Below, piece after piece: positions 25,466-38,784 of a DNA stretch of 64,000 nt. The stretch spans positions 6,463,001-6,527,000 of the forward strand of contig WHVY01000002.1 in NCBI GenBank assembly GCA_022266195.1. Direction: 5' to 3'. A program made the position numbers and the translations under genes. Numbering within the stretch: position 1 is the stretch's first letter; every line of letters begins with the position of its first letter. The notes beneath the pieces are model-generated. The model had not been told where the DNA came from. It searched no databases and saw nothing but the letters and a program-made list of their open reading frames with translations. This DNA is from Tetranychus cinnabarinus. Lineage: Eukaryota; Arthropoda; Arachnida; Trombidiformes; Tetranychidae.

Positions 25466-27675
25466 GATGAAAGTATAAAGTGTAAAGGCACAAAAGAAAA
25501 CTTTGTTCACTCTTAACCTGGTTACTTGTTAACAAAAAGTTGTAGAGAAAAGTTTCCCATAAGAACAGCTTACCGCAGTTTCCATTATCAACAAAAGTAA
25601 AAGTTACAAGTTGCTTGAGTCACATATAGTTTAGTATTTTTGTGCAGGTTGATCTAAGGATGATAACTGAACTTTATTGCAACTCTGAGCATAAAATGAA
25701 ATGAAAGTAAGCAAAAAGGAAGATGAAGAAGGAGCAGTGAATGAAGATAAAAAAATAACAACATAAAAATAAACATAAAAATAGGAATGCCATCTTTAGT
25801 TGGCTCTAACAACTAAAACGATTCCTTAAAATTCTGCCATCACCATCTAACGGTGTAAATAATAAACAGTTTGGTCTTTTGCTTATTGGTTTTTCATGTT
25901 ATTTTCAATATACAGTTAATGTAACCAGTCTTTATTTTAATAACTTTTCCTACAGATTCAGTTTCCATACGAATTTCATCTACTCCAAGTTCAATCTGCA
26001 TGGGTACAGACAGATTCTTATCGATCACATCTCAGTAATTATTGGTCAAATTTACATAATTATCTACAGCTTTTTTCCGGACTACCAATCATCGATATTT
26101 TCTGGTCAGAGATCTTTCTTATCTCGTTATTGAAAGGCCTTCTCATGGACATTCTCTTGGTTCATCAATTACAACACCATTGGTATCTTGATAGAAATGT
26201 TCAACAAACAAAAGCATCTAGCAATACCGTTCGCACCATCTAACAAGATTGTAACAAGATTTCATTTTCTTCATTCCAACTGATATTTTATGGATGGCAT
26301 TATGATTTCGTCAACTTGCTAATTGCTATCACTTACTGTCTTGAAAGATTCATTTGTCATATAATGCCAAGGCTGGCAATAATATTGCAGCTTAAGTTGT
26401 AAATCTAATGTTTTAAAATCAACTTGAGCTGAGCGAAATGATTGGGACGTTAATAGAAATGCCATTGGATTTTCAATCATCTGAAATTAATTATTTCACC
26501 ATTCTCTTTACATCCTTATTTTGGTCATGAACAGTGTAGAGGCTGGGTAAGACTGGTATCTTATCGGGAATCAGTTGTAACAACAATCTACTTGATTTCA
26601 ACAAACTAATCAACACAGAAGAGAGAACAATTTACTCTTGAAATGAAAAAAAAGATGATGATTTTTGATGAAAATAAATGTCTTTTTGTGATAAACAATG
26701 CGAGTTACAAGGATGTTTCAAAGTAATACACTGTAATTATAATTAATCTTAATATAAGCATTAAACCTTTGTTTTTGTAAACAGGAAAGCTGCAAAATTA
26801 GTTCTGAAGCAAATAAATATTGGCCCTAAATCAAACCAATCTGCAATAAAACCTGGACGCATCCAAAGGATTGTTTCAAAATTTGGTTTGCATCAACCCA
26901 AATCATGATGGGAATTTCGGGAAGCCTAAAATTATGTATTGATTGACTGGTTAATATTTAATTATATGTAACTTAGAATGGACAACAAAGTGAACAAGTT
27001 AAATTGTTCACTTGAATTTGTCCTTCAATTGATTAACTTGCCATTCCAAGGTTGCCCAGAAATTAAACCTCACAAAGTTATCATTCCAAAATCAAGAGAA
27101 AGTCAACATTTTGATCAACCCAAATTAACCTAAATAACACCAGATTTGGTAAACCTTGTTGATATCTGAAAGTTCACTTGCAAAGACGTTCCAACAATTG
27201 AAATCAGCTATTTACCATGCCAATCATAATAACAGTTTATGCAGCTATTTTAATGATGATATTGGTTATGACGAGGATGACAAAGATGATGATAATCAAC
27301 TTATACGATCTCAATATCTCAAGAATTAAACCGATAGACCGGTTTGTATTTAACTTGGATGAGTTGAGAGAGTTGAAGTGAGTGCAGTGAGAATTGACTG
27401 AAATGTAAATAAATAGATAAATTGAATTGTTGATTATTACAATTAGCAGTACCAGTAATAGTAGCATTAGCTGTATCACTGGTTGTATCACCAGTTGTAT
27501 CATTAGTTAATCACAATTGTTGGTGCAGTCTGAAAAGGATAACTAGTGATAACTGTGAATAGTGAACATCCAATAGATCTATTGTTATTTGAATAGGTTT
27601 ACTTTGGCTACAGGTTTATACAATTACAACCAGAAAAGTTAAATTGTTTCCCATTATATTAAGTGATTTGCTAAT
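25466..27675. other. Divergent intergenic region: KANK 5' side and SLC46-like promoter
   Basis: The KANK 5' leader and promoter (minus) and the promoter of the transporter at 27676 (plus) must lie here. I see no convincing TATA box or coding exon. The frames at 25879-26133 and 27237-27503 are low-information. Confidence 0.45.
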
Positions 27676-30600
27676 ATGAATAAACCAGCGAGTCCAAATA
27701 TGTCAAAAATCCGTAAATTGTTGGCAGCGCTTTGCCACCTGAAAGTTGATGTTTATTATTTGCTATGCATGTTACCCTTTGCCTTACCAATGGTTACCTT
27801 TACCCAATTTGCTCAAGACAAATATTGCCTGAATGAACACAAATTGGGTTGGGAAATTTGTAAAGATTTAGCTGAATTAAGTGATCCTGATTACGAAGAG
27901 AGCAAAAATTCAGTCCTACAATCAGTTACAACTTTAAAAAATTACCAAATCATTACAACAACAGCTCCTGGTATACTTTACCCACTGTTTCTTGGATATT
28001 GGATTGACACTTATCCCAGCCATTTGTATGGTTTGCTTGTGATTGCGCCAATCGGTGGTTTTGTTGCCAATTTAATTTGCTGTTACAATTGTATTAGATT
28101 TGATTTAGGTAAGCTATTGAAACAATTATTGATAATTCCCTTTTCTTCACCCAAATAATCCTTGGAGTTGCAAATGAATCTTTTAAATGTCTTATCTTTT
28201 ATAATGTTGACATTTTGAAAAATTTGGTTCAATTTTTCAAAGTTCAACTGATTATATGTGATGTTCATTTGTTAATCAGTATAAATTTGTATCATGAGCT
28301 CATAATTATGTATATTTTTTCATCAACTTATCGAGTCATGTTGGTGGCTTAACATCAGCTGAAGATTAACTTGTTGCATTTCTGGTGGTGATTTGATCTC
28401 ATTTGATTTACCAATACTTTCATCCTACTAATTAGCAATTTGATGCAATAATATGTTTAACTAAATTTTGTCCTCATCATTAGGGAAACAGTAAATTGAC
28501 ATTTTAATGGTTAATCTGAATTAACCAGCTTCACTCTCATTTTACTGGCTATTTCATGGTAATACTTTGTATTACAATTGCAATTTTCACCTTAAATTTC
28601 ATAAGCCTTTAGTGACTAGCATCGATCTCTAATCTATTTAATTGGATACATTAATTCATCCAATTTTCTCTGTCTACATCACTTATTAATCATCGGTTAT
28701 CCTTGATTAACTCTAATTGTCACACCAAGATTTAATCTCATAGTCAAAGACAGTCTAACAATACAATATGTAATTAGCATCAAGATTACAATGCAAATTG
28801 AAAGGGATTTTGCTTCTGGTTGAATCTAAACCAGACTAACCTCAACCGATTGTCAATCCATGAAACTAGCTTTTACCAGATTAAACATGAAGTATTGTTC
28901 ATTGATTATTCATTGATTATAAACATTTAAACCTTTGACCTCAACATTAACAGGCAAATTTGAGCCTTTCACTTTTCAATGGAGATAAATTTTTCTGGTT
29001 TTTCCATGTTCATCTACAATCATTTGAGCTTGACTTTGACTTAATCGCTGGATTAGAGCTAATCAAGGACATTTTTGATCATTAAAAAAACAATCATAAT
29101 CATGAGATTAATTACTAAATTTTCCATCAACTAGGTACAACTTGATTTGATTAAAAGAAAGCAGGAATCACAAGAAATCAGTAACATTGAGAAATTGAAA
29201 ATTGATATTGAGAGGCATTTTTGAATGTTTCAAATGGTAAATTACATTTCACTAATTTCAATCCAATAAACGCATCATTTACTAATTGTTTCATCTTATC
29301 TTACATTTCAGCTCCAACAACCATATTATATTCATACGTATTGGAAGGTTTGCTTGGAGGATTGACCGTCCCAATGACCGGTTGCTATACAATAATAACT
29401 CGGACAACACCGAGTCATTTACGTTCACTCAGATTTGCTGTAATGGAGTTTTTCATTTCTTTGTGTAAGTTTCATAATAATATTATCACCAGTAATCAAA
29501 CAGTTAACAATTAAAAAGCGAAAACAATTGATTGATTGGAATTTCATTGCCATTAAGATTATCAAAATAATAATGATTCATAAACCAGGAAGAAATTGTT
29601 AATCTATCATCTATTAATTGAAAGTTCAATAGCAAACAGATTTTACTTTAATCAATTTAAATGGTTTAATCAGAGTTGAATCATTTAATTGTGTGAACGA
29701 CTTGGTAAACATAGATTAAAGTGTAATCACTTCAGTGCTATAGCACCTTTGAATTGTTCACTGATCAGACTTGTCTACTGGCTTCATAGCTTCGATTTCT
29801 GAATTGGAATATTTAATTTAATATTTTATATTTTGAATTAACCTTTAAAATAATTCAATTTCAGTTTTAGCTTCAACAGTTTGAACTTCAACTTGAGAGT
29901 TGCTGATCCATTAATAGATGGAGCTACTTATGAAATTTTAATGCAATGGAAATTTAATTTTGTTTTCAACATTTTAGTTGATCTATTCTTGATTATTTAA
30001 CTAAATTGTTTGTCATCATGAATATTTTAAACGATCAAATCTGTTTTAAAAATAGATTGAATGTGATTTCTAACATTCGAGTGGATTTTTTCTTTCACAG
30101 CTCCATCGATCGCAACTGTTGCCGGAGGAAAGTTACTAACATTGGACCCATGGATTCCTAATCAATACCGTAATTATGTTGCTGTATTTGGATTGACATC
30201 ATTTTTCTGGGGATTGGCATCTATTTGGGCTTTGATCTTCCTTCGTGATGCTGGAAAACAATCGATTGAAAGATCACCTTCAGATGACTTGGAAACAAAC
30301 CCAGGGATTAATCGTCAAGCCGAGATGAGATTATCTATTCGTTCATTGGAAAGACCAAATATAAGAGTGAATTCAACCAAGAGCAAAAAGGATGGATTGT
30401 TATCAATATTAGCAGATATATTTAATCCTAAAAGTGTTACCACAATGATGAAAACTTGCTGCCGTAAACGTGATAACTATGGAAGAGCCCAAATTTGGCA
30501 TTTAATAGCAATGATGACAGTAGTTTTGATTTCAATGAAAGGTGAAGACTCTATTGGTTACCAGTTTACACAAAAAGTGCTCAATTGGTCTGCAGATGAA

Positions 30601-31194
30601 TACTCAGATCGATATGCTTTCCTTTCACTTGCACCACCGTTTGGTACCACTTTGGCCACTTTAATTTTGGTTCCAACATTAAAACTGAGTGACACTGTTT
30701 TTGGCATTATAGGATCACTGTCACTGGTAATATCATTGACACTCAAAGGCGCTCTCTTAACTTCCCTTGGATACTACTTAGCGTTTGCTACATGCATTTT
30801 TTCTGGATTGGCCTCAATCTCAATTCGATCCATTTTGTCTCGTATTATCGCACCAAATGAAGTGGGTCAACTTTATTGTATATTATCGTGTATTGAAGGT
30901 GCTGGACCAATGATTTCCTCAATTTTCCACTCAGCAATATTCAAGCCAACTTTAGCAATATTACCTGGAATGGCCTGGCATGCTGATGCAATTATAATGC
31001 TTTATCCACTCGCTGTCTATATTTGGTTTGATATAACCCGATCAAGATGGGACAAAACTTACAAGTTAAAAGCTAAGCCAAGGAAGCAAATTGAACCATC
31101 TAAACTTGAAGTCACACCAAATGGACCAAATGCTAAAGTTGCTGAAAACTCTATTGAACTGGATGAAAAATCTAGTCAACAAGTTAAATATTAA
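27676..31194 (+). CDS. Major facilitator transporter, SLC46 / proton-coupled folate transporter-like
   Basis: Three coding exons: 27676-28108, 29312-29464 and 30101-31194. Both junctions are phase 1 and the product is 559 residues. Twelve hydrophobic segments are readable: three in exon 1 (one contains LPFALPMVTFTQF), about two in exon 2, and the rest in exon 3. The segment after helix 1 (DKYCLNEHKLGWEIC) and the degenerate MFS motif after helix 2 (GYWID) resemble SLC46 transporters. A basic cytoplasmic loop (residues about 255-320) separates the halves, as expected for a 6+6 MFS fold. Vertebrate SLC46A1 moves folate with protons; other SLC46 members carry other organic substrates, so substrate is not assigned. 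The frame continues across intron 1 (1.2 kb) and intron 2 without gaps in topology. Family assignment is from memory of motifs and is less certain than the MFS fold. Confidence 0.75.
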
Positions 31195-33018
31195 ACTTGT
31201 CTAAATAACCACAATCGAAACTAATATTATTGCCATAATTTACCTAATCACTGTAAATATACACTTGACAAATGCTAATGATTAAAGCATAAGTACAAGT
31301 AGATATAATCTGAATTTGAGTTTATACATAATATAATTATTATCATTAAATTATGATATTCAGCCAAATGTAACTTTATTATCAATTATCTTCAAGTTGC
31401 ATTTGACATTTACATTAAGATATTTATAATATTCATGTTTTTTGTCTTTATTATTTCCCTCATAGCTCTGAATAAACTCATTACTTTGTCAATTGTATTC
31501 GATTTGAACATGATGTTCATGATGAAATGTATGATATTTATGATGTAACAAAATTAAGTTAAAAGATTCATCTCGATATCAGAAAAGTCTTCATTTCTGT
31601 TAATTAGTTTCGTCTATCTGCAAATTCAATGTAACAATGATGAGTTACTCAAAGATTGCCATTTCATTTTTGTTTTGATTAACTAACAATCTTTTAAATC
31701 ATAATCTTGACATTTAGCCTTTCAGAGCAAGTTAATTATATTTTTGGCAAAATTTTTGCACATAATTATAAAGCTTTTGTAAATATTTTGATTACTGTGA
31801 TTTATTTGATTGTTTACATCCATTGGTGATGATTGATATAAACATTTATAGATATCAACACAGATTTTAATGAAGATTCAAAGATCTGAAAGTTTAAATA
31901 ATCGATGAATTAGTAAAACCAGAATCAGGAATAGACTGAAATCATTCAAGTTGATTGATTTGAATGCATTGAAAGAGTTAATGGATTGAATGCACAGGCA
32001 GAATCTATTTGAATTGATGTTTTCCAGGAAATCTTTTGGTCTTGAGTTTATCTAAGAATTTATTTACTTTTCAATGAATTTCAATGATGACTTTCATCTG
32101 GATTGATGATTATCCGACCATAATTGTCATTAAATACTCAAAAGAAGCGAGTTAATTAACAAATTAGACTTCATTTTTGGCTTATAGCCTTAAGGCTAGA
32201 ACATTTTATTCCCTGTTTTTAATAATGTAATATCAAAAAAAAGAAATTGATAAATGAAGAAACAAAAACAATAAATAAGATTATCAGACTTAATTATCTC
32301 ATTATTATACACATATATTTATATTGACATTGTCATTATTGGTTTGATTATTGATTTAAATTCTTATTGCATTCTGGAGAATCAGAAGCTCATCAGACAT
32401 TCATTCACACTGGTCTTATCTGATTGTTATTTTGTTGGTTGAAAAAACATTTTGATAGTAAAACGTTGCAATTAAAGATCAAAGAAAAATGAAAGGATTA
32501 ATCTCTTTGATGGTTGATTCGACAATTTAACTTTGTTCCTCATTGTCATTTACAATTACAATTAAGAGAATAGAAATGAATAGAGAAAGAGAGAGAAACA
32601 ATTCGCATTACGGTTGATGATGCAGTCTTTGGTAGATGATTTATAGCTTTTATTTGATTGCGGTTGATAAAAATTGAGAATCAACAATTGAGTTGATGGA
32701 TTGATGATTATGATTGTTGATTGGGTCAATTTTTCATAACAATGAAGATGTGATTTGACGGTGCGATGAAAAAAGTGTAAATGGATTTCTTGATGAGTGA
32801 TGAAATTATTTGGTAAGTAATGATTTAAAATTGTGTAGGCAAAGATTGTTAATTGTCTCTGTTTTAAAGGTGACCGTTGATTGCTAAAAGGACTACAAAA
32901 TAATAAACATATATAAAAATCGCAGTTTTCTGCCACTTTTAAATAACTTATTGATTGCTTTGAGGTTGATCTTTAAAAGTATTGGTAATCCATTGATTGT
33001 TGCAATTTTTTTACTAGG
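31195..33018. other. Intergenic region between converging genes
   Basis: AT-rich with 3' flanks of the SLC46-like gene (plus) and the neurexin-like gene (minus). The frame at 32562-32936 (minus) lacks recognisable features. Confidence 0.45.
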
Positions 33019-34092
33019 CTAAACGTACCATTCCATTCCATCTTTCTTTTTCCCGCTTGCCGTTACCTTTGTCCCTTTATGAACTACGGTTGAACCTTCA
33101 AGAAGTGGACCGCCTAAATGAGTAGATTGAGAGGCTGAGGTGAGCAAAGTTGGTGCTCCAGTAGCAACCGGAAGGAAGCGAAAATTTTTACTCGTTGATT
33201 CAGTCTTATAAGCTGGTCCAGATCGATATCGAACTTTAAGAAACAGAAACAATGGAGTCACAATCACAATCACAATTAAAACAATAGCAATTAAGCCAAT
33301 GATCATTGCTGTCGTATCAGCTGAGCTTTTATGGGTAATCAATGTTGGCTTTACTTTACTCTTTTCTTCAACCATTGATGTTGGCATTTCTGGTAAAGGT
33401 ACGTTAATTATTGGTGGTGTTCCTGTTGGACGTGTGGGTAAACGAAGTTTAGTTGTTGGATAAGGTCGAGGTGGAATCGGTAATGGAGGTGGCATTGGTC
33501 GAGGAGTTCGCGGTACTGGCTCCTCATAATCGATAATTGGCTCTTCTGGTGATGGTGACGGTCTTAAATAACTGGGCACTGTCCACTGATTCCATACTGT
33601 AGTTGTTGAAACTGTTGTTGAGGATAAAGGATAAATAGGTGGTGACAAAGGTGATGGCGAAGATAAGGTAATTATAACTGTTCTTTCAGACGAACTTAAG
33701 GATGGCAATGAAGAAGAGGGTTCGCCTGAAGCTGATCCCTCAATGCAATCTTCTTCCTCGTCAACACATTCTTCATCCTCTTCATCGACTTCCTCTGAAA
33801 CTGGTGTCGTTACTTGGTGAGGTTTAGAAGTTGAAAGAGGAGATGGAGACGAAGACGAAGATGGGCTCGTGGTTAAACCACTTTTGGGCGGAATGTAAAC
33901 AGGTGTGATTAGATCATCTCCTGATCCCATATCAACGAAATCTGTACACTTTTCTTCATCATCGAAACACCCTGAACCCGAGTAAATGAGATCATCACTC
34001 GTAACCAATGTAACATTGAGAAATAATTGCAATAATAATAATAATAACCAAAAATTATAACAAACAACTGGGTGTAATCGGCTAATCAGCAT
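33019..34092 (-). CDS. Neurexin-like single-pass membrane protein without LNS domains (gamma-type), or terminal neurexin exon
   Basis: A single open exon of 357 residues. Residues 1-32 form a putative signal peptide with a Leu run. Residues 33-60 (DDLIYSGSGC, EEKC, GSGDDLITPVY) resemble the acidic Cys-loop stretch that follows the last LNS domain in neurexins. Cys42/49 and Cys109/116 flank acidic clusters. A Ser/Thr/Pro-rich stalk (about 70-255) precedes the membrane helix at about 262-286, then a short tail (VRYRSGPAYKTE) and a C-terminal EWYV, a PDZ ligand like the EYYV of other neurexins. Neurexins are presynaptic adhesion receptors; gamma forms lack LNS domains. No LNS or EGF exon is visible upstream on this strand in the window. 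The alternative is that this is the last exon of a full neurexin whose other exons lie beyond the neighbouring genes, with the Leu-rich start being read-through intron (possible acceptor ACGAG before the DDLIYSG codons, near 33997). Confidence 0.6.
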   Translation of the reverse strand: MLISRLHPVVCYNFWLLLLLLQLFLNVTLVTSDDLIYSGSGCFDDEEKCTDFVDMGSGDDLITPVYIPPKSGLTTSPSSSSSPSPLSTSKPHQVTTPVSEEVDEEDEECVDEEEDCIEGSASGEPSSSLPSLSSSERTVIITLSSPSPLSPPIYPLSSTTVSTTTVWNQWTVPSYLRPSPSPEEPIIDYEEPVPRTPRPMPPPLPIPPRPYPTTKLRLPTRPTGTPPIINVPLPEMPTSMVEEKSKVKPTLITHKSSADTTAMIIGLIAIVLIVIVIVTPLFLFLKVRYRSGPAYKTESTSKNFRFLPVATGAPTLLTSASQSTHLGGPLLEGSTVVHKGTKVTASGKKKDGMEWYV

Positions 34093-37000
34093 AGCTGAAT
34101 CAAGAGTCGGTCATTAATTGAATTCATCTATCCAGTTATACCTGCAAGCGAAAAGAAAGAAACGAAGAAGATAAAGTACAATTAGATTGATGGTCAAATA
34201 AAATCAACAGATAATGGTGAATTGATTAAATAGGTTATTCAAAGCTTACATTCAAAAATAAATAACATAACAACAAAAAGGATAAAAATTTAAAACAATG
34301 GATGTTTGGTGTAAGCACAAGCCAAATTAATTTGGCAACATAAACACAAATGGTAGCTCATTATGATTGACTGGTAGCTATTAAAATATGTAGAAGCCTA
34401 ATGGAAGGCTAGGTAGGAAACAAAATGATTAGAAAATGGTTAATTAGAGATGGATAATTAAACATGGTTAATGGAAGATGCTAATTGTTAACTGTTTAGA
34501 GGTAAACAGACAATAAGAAACACACACAATACAAAAAAGGCAGTTAACCAGAAAAAAAAGCCAAACAAGGTTCTTCTGATAGTGCGCGAACGAAAAAACC
34601 AGAGGGAAAATTTTGCTCCATAAAATGGCAGAAAAGTTAAATCAATACTAATATTAACATAGTAATAATACTAATAATGTTGATGGTGACAATAATTTTC
34701 AAAGTTAGCTGAGTAACAATTTAAACGAAGAGCAATAAAATCAGGGAATAAATAGAAAAAAACGAGAGAAGTAAAAAAAAGGTCAGGAAAATGAGTTTTA
34801 ATTACAGGGTCAACATTAAATAACAGAGTTTCCTTGCCAAAGAGTATTTCTCAAAGCATATCATTAAAGCTGCCTTCAATAACGATAAAAACAGACAAGA
34901 AAAAGATGAGGATAATCAAGATTTTATATCATAGAAAATCACTCTCAAGAATGATTAGTTCAGCAAATTTTATATCATGGAACCCCAAAAATATCAAATG
35001 ATTGAACCATTTTCTGGTAAAGCAACTTGAAGGCGAGAAGTAAAAAGCTATTGTCAGTGATTTTAGGTTAGACATTTTAGGATCATTTTTTTCAAATTTT
35101 CACCCAGAAAATAAAATGCCTAAACCATTAAACCTTTTTCCTTCCTATCACCATTATCATCATCATCATCCACATCATCATCATGAAAGTGATTCCAGTC
35201 TGAAACCTTGCAATATTGGGTTTGAATATCTTTGACAAAACATTGGTTAATATGATTAATTCACTTTCAAATGAAAAACCAATTTTACTGATTATATTAA
35301 TCTTGTCAAATTGAATTATACTTGTATTAATACCTTTCAAAATGAGAGTTTACATTTGAAAGCAAATTAATTTTAACCCTTCAACTGAACTCTCTTGACA
35401 ATTTATTTATCTAATTGACAAAGTAATATGATATTTGTTTGCCTGACTCGTTCAACAATTACATTGTTATCAATAAATCCTACGCACACTTCATTCTCAA
35501 TCCTTAATTAGATACAATTACAATGTAAATGATTAAACATTAGCAATGAATGTGAAAAAAAGTGACTCAATACAATTAGTAAATTACATTTGATAGTAAC
35601 CCGTTTTTTGATAGTTATAATACAATAATAGAAGGCTGAAAAAAAGCTCATTACTTTACCATTAGGCAAATGTTTACTGTTTTTAATCCAATTTGACGTA
35701 AATCTTAAATTAAGATTAAACAATCAATCAAAAAAGATTAATTTGATTGCTAATTAAAAGTCAATTCACTGAAATGGAACCAGAAAGTTATTAAAATGTA
35801 AAATACATTTGAATCCAGTGTTGGCTGAAAATTTGGGTTGCAATCAACATTACCAGGAAAACCTTTAGACTGTTAATTGTTAATGGTTGTCCATTAAACA
35901 AGAGATTTTAAAATGAATTATAATTTATGATGGTTTTCATGATAATAAAGATGTTAACTTAATGGTGATAATAATATTCACTGGATTCTAGTGTTTACTT
36001 TGATAATAACAGGTAACAACATAAGAGCATTAAACCTTATTAAGGATAAACAAGAAACAAAAAAGGTAAATATTATATCAAGCTTGAAACATCAAGTCCC
36101 AGATAAAAACTCCCAGACGATATTTAATAGTAAATCAAATTCAATTAACTGATTCAATGGTTTCATGGTAAAATGAACATTCTGATGTGTATAAAAAAAA
36201 GTTAAAGGTTAACAGAGTAAATATGTTTACAAAGGCAACAGCAAAAAAAGATGAAACGAGTTGAACTCAACTGTAATTATTGATGGTTAAAACCTAATAA
36301 CTTAATGGTAAAGTCAGTTTAAAAAGGTTAAATCATTCACTAAATCATCTACTTTAACCATCAGCTTTAATCATCTACTGGAATCATCTATCATCTGGTT
36401 GCTTCAATCATCTGATTTTAATCATGGCCAATTGAAGTATCAATTGTTGTCGAGATGATGATGAAGCTGAAATTGTTGGCCTTTTCCAATTTTAATTAAC
36501 TTTTAGATATTGATTTTTATTCATGATTGCTGGTTGATTTTTTGATATGATAATATGAAAGTTAACTGTTCCATGAAAGTAAATTTTTCAGGGTTCAACT
36601 CTGTACTTGTGTTGCTTTAATTTTGATTTTTCTCTTCATTTTGCATATTCAGAGGTTTGATTTTGTTTCCCTATGATTTGGTTATTATTATTGTTAACGT
36701 TGTTCATTTTTATCAACAGTTAATAGTTGATAACTTTGAAAGTTAAATTTAGTTGACAGATTCGGTCAACTGGAAATGAAGTCCTGAGTATTTTTTATTC
36801 ACAGGACAATAAACGTTCAATGAATCAGAAAAAAAGATAGAGTGGAAACAAGAAGATGAAGATGAAGGTTGAAGCACATAACACAAAATAATACAAAAAG
36901 GGATAAATTGATGAAAAGATAGAGTTGAATAAGGAAAAGGTAAAGGTTTTTTTTCTTGCTCCTTGCAAACACTGGATGAGGAGGTGGAAGAGAGTGGGGA

Positions 37001-37459
37001 ATGGGAAAGAAAGAGAAGATAGAGAAATGAGAGAGAGAGAGAAGGGAGAGAAGAAAGGAGATAGACTGAATCTTTTGTTTGTATCATGAACAATGTAATG
37101 AAATATAAAATGTAAGGGTTGATGAAAAGCGCCATCGCAATGGGAATTTATAGCAGATAGTGTTGTGTGTGTATTTAGGAAGGATTTGCATGAGAAAAGG
37201 AATAAGATGATGATGAAGAAATGAGAAGAAAGCAATTGATGAGATTGAGAGAATTGATGAATTTAAATTGTAACCATACAATGGATAATAATGGATGAAA
37301 ACAAATGAAGGGAAACAAAAGTGAAGAATGATGTTGAATGGTATTTACTTTGAATAAGGCGCTGGAGGGAAAGCAAGGCAAAAGTTGGGAAAGGATAATG
37401 ACGATTGGGTTAAACGTTTCAATGTTTAATAATGGAGACTCTCTTTTTTCTGGTTTTTT
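34093..37459. other. Long AT-rich intergenic region with simple repeats
   Basis: No supported gene. A possible leader exon of the neurexin-like gene ends near 34142 on the minus strand (CTTGCAG before GTATAA). A purine tract, including (GA)n at about 37030-37042, produces long Phe/Leu/Ser-rich minus-strand frames (36749-37381) that look spurious. Confidence 0.5.
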
Positions 37460-38690
37460 TCTGGTGTGATAAATGGCTTGATAAAATGTTCATCACTACT
37501 TACCCCAGTTTTAAATTGATTGAAGGTGTAATTGATGGTGAGCTTGACATGATTCCTTGATTATTAACATAACCATCTTATGGATATTGAAAATGGGTAA
37601 CAGTCCAGGGCAATGGAAATGCACTAGACTGGTTTGGTGGGTAATCACTTTTAGATGAATCTGGTAATGATGTTGATGGTATTAGAATAGATGGAGATAC
37701 GATTGATAGCAGGATAACAAGATTAATAACAATTAATGAAACAATAAATGAAAATAAACTTTGCTTGCTTCCAATTAGACAAGAACAAGTACTATAAGAT
37801 TGACAGAGTCGATTGGTATTAATGAGACATGGTTGGTTATAAGGCTTGATTTTCATCAGCTGAAAAAAAGGTAAACGCATTCAAAATGAGAAAGTAAAGA
37901 CTAGAAGTGTTGGATACCAATGGAGAAGAAGATGAAGATGAAGATGAAGATATTGTGGATGATAGAGTGGATGTTATCCAGTGAAAGATGAAGAAATGTG
38001 AAGAATGAGGAGGAAAAAAAAGGAGAGAGAGAGAGTTTTAGGTGAAAATGGTTATACTTCTTCAGAGTTTCATTCATTCACTTTGACATTAGTTGAGCAT
38101 GATCACAAATCCTATGAGAATGATGAAGACAAGAATGAAGACAGAAAATGATGAAGAGAATGATGATGAGGAGAATATTAATGTTCATATAAGCCGGTAT
38201 ATTGAAACTCCGAGAAGCACGGCTTATCATGTAGCAAGTAGAGCTACAGCCATCTTTAGTTATCTCAAAACAATCAACCTGGTTTATCGATTGTAAAATG
38301 ATTCGTTATTTTTTAAAATCATTTTTCCAGTTGCTCAGTTTCAAGCATTTCTAGCATGATCGTTATAAACAGAAAAGGTGTAAATTTCACTTGTAATATT
38401 TAAATTTTAATATTTATGAATATCATATAATATAGAGACATTAAATTTAAATTTAAATGTTCCTGTAAATGGAATTAAAATTGACAATTGAATACTTTCA
38501 CAAGACAGTATACATTTAGGCAAGTGTTGATAATAATATTGGTCAAATATTGTATACTTGAGGAATTATGATTGGGATTTTTTTAGGAATTGGGTTGTTC
38601 AACCCAAAAACATGATTTGTTTAACTTAAAAGCAGATTAATTTAAATTTAAAAGACAAGAAAAATTGGGTTTTCTAGAAGACGACGATTT
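37460..38690 (+). repeat. Left copy of a diverged direct duplication flanking the UGT
   Basis: Blocks at about 37468-37630 and 38100-38285 match 40341-40500 and 40550-40695 in the same order and orientation. A looser match continues at 38340-38580 against 40860-41100. Diagnostic shared strings include CATCTTTAGTTATCTCAAAA and CGAGAAGCAC. Relative to the right copy this one carries about 450 extra bases between the first two blocks. It ends in a fragment of SLC16 coding sequence (see 38651-38684). Confidence 0.8.
38651..38684 (-). pseudogene. 34-base relic of an SLC16 transporter exon
   Basis: Over 34 bases this matches 41946-41979 inside exon 3 of the SLC16 gene, with the first 22 bases identical and two mismatches overall. 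In the gene the stretch encodes RLLRNPIFLVF; here the same frame reads RLLENPIFLVF and then stops. It sits at the end of the left duplication copy, about 100 bases past the UGT stop codon. This suggests that the duplicated segment once reached into the transporter gene and has since been trimmed. Confidence 0.6.
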
Positions 38691-38784
38691 TCCAGATATA
38701 AGTTAATGATAAAATGACATCAAGTTCATGATAAGGTGAAGCTGATTCCATCGGTTGCAGAGTGAAATTGAAAAAACAATCTTG

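Noticed and set aside
36749..37381. Overlapping Phe/Leu/Ser-rich minus-strand frames
   Set aside because: Produced by a purine-rich tract including (GA)n; all frames are open for the same compositional reason.
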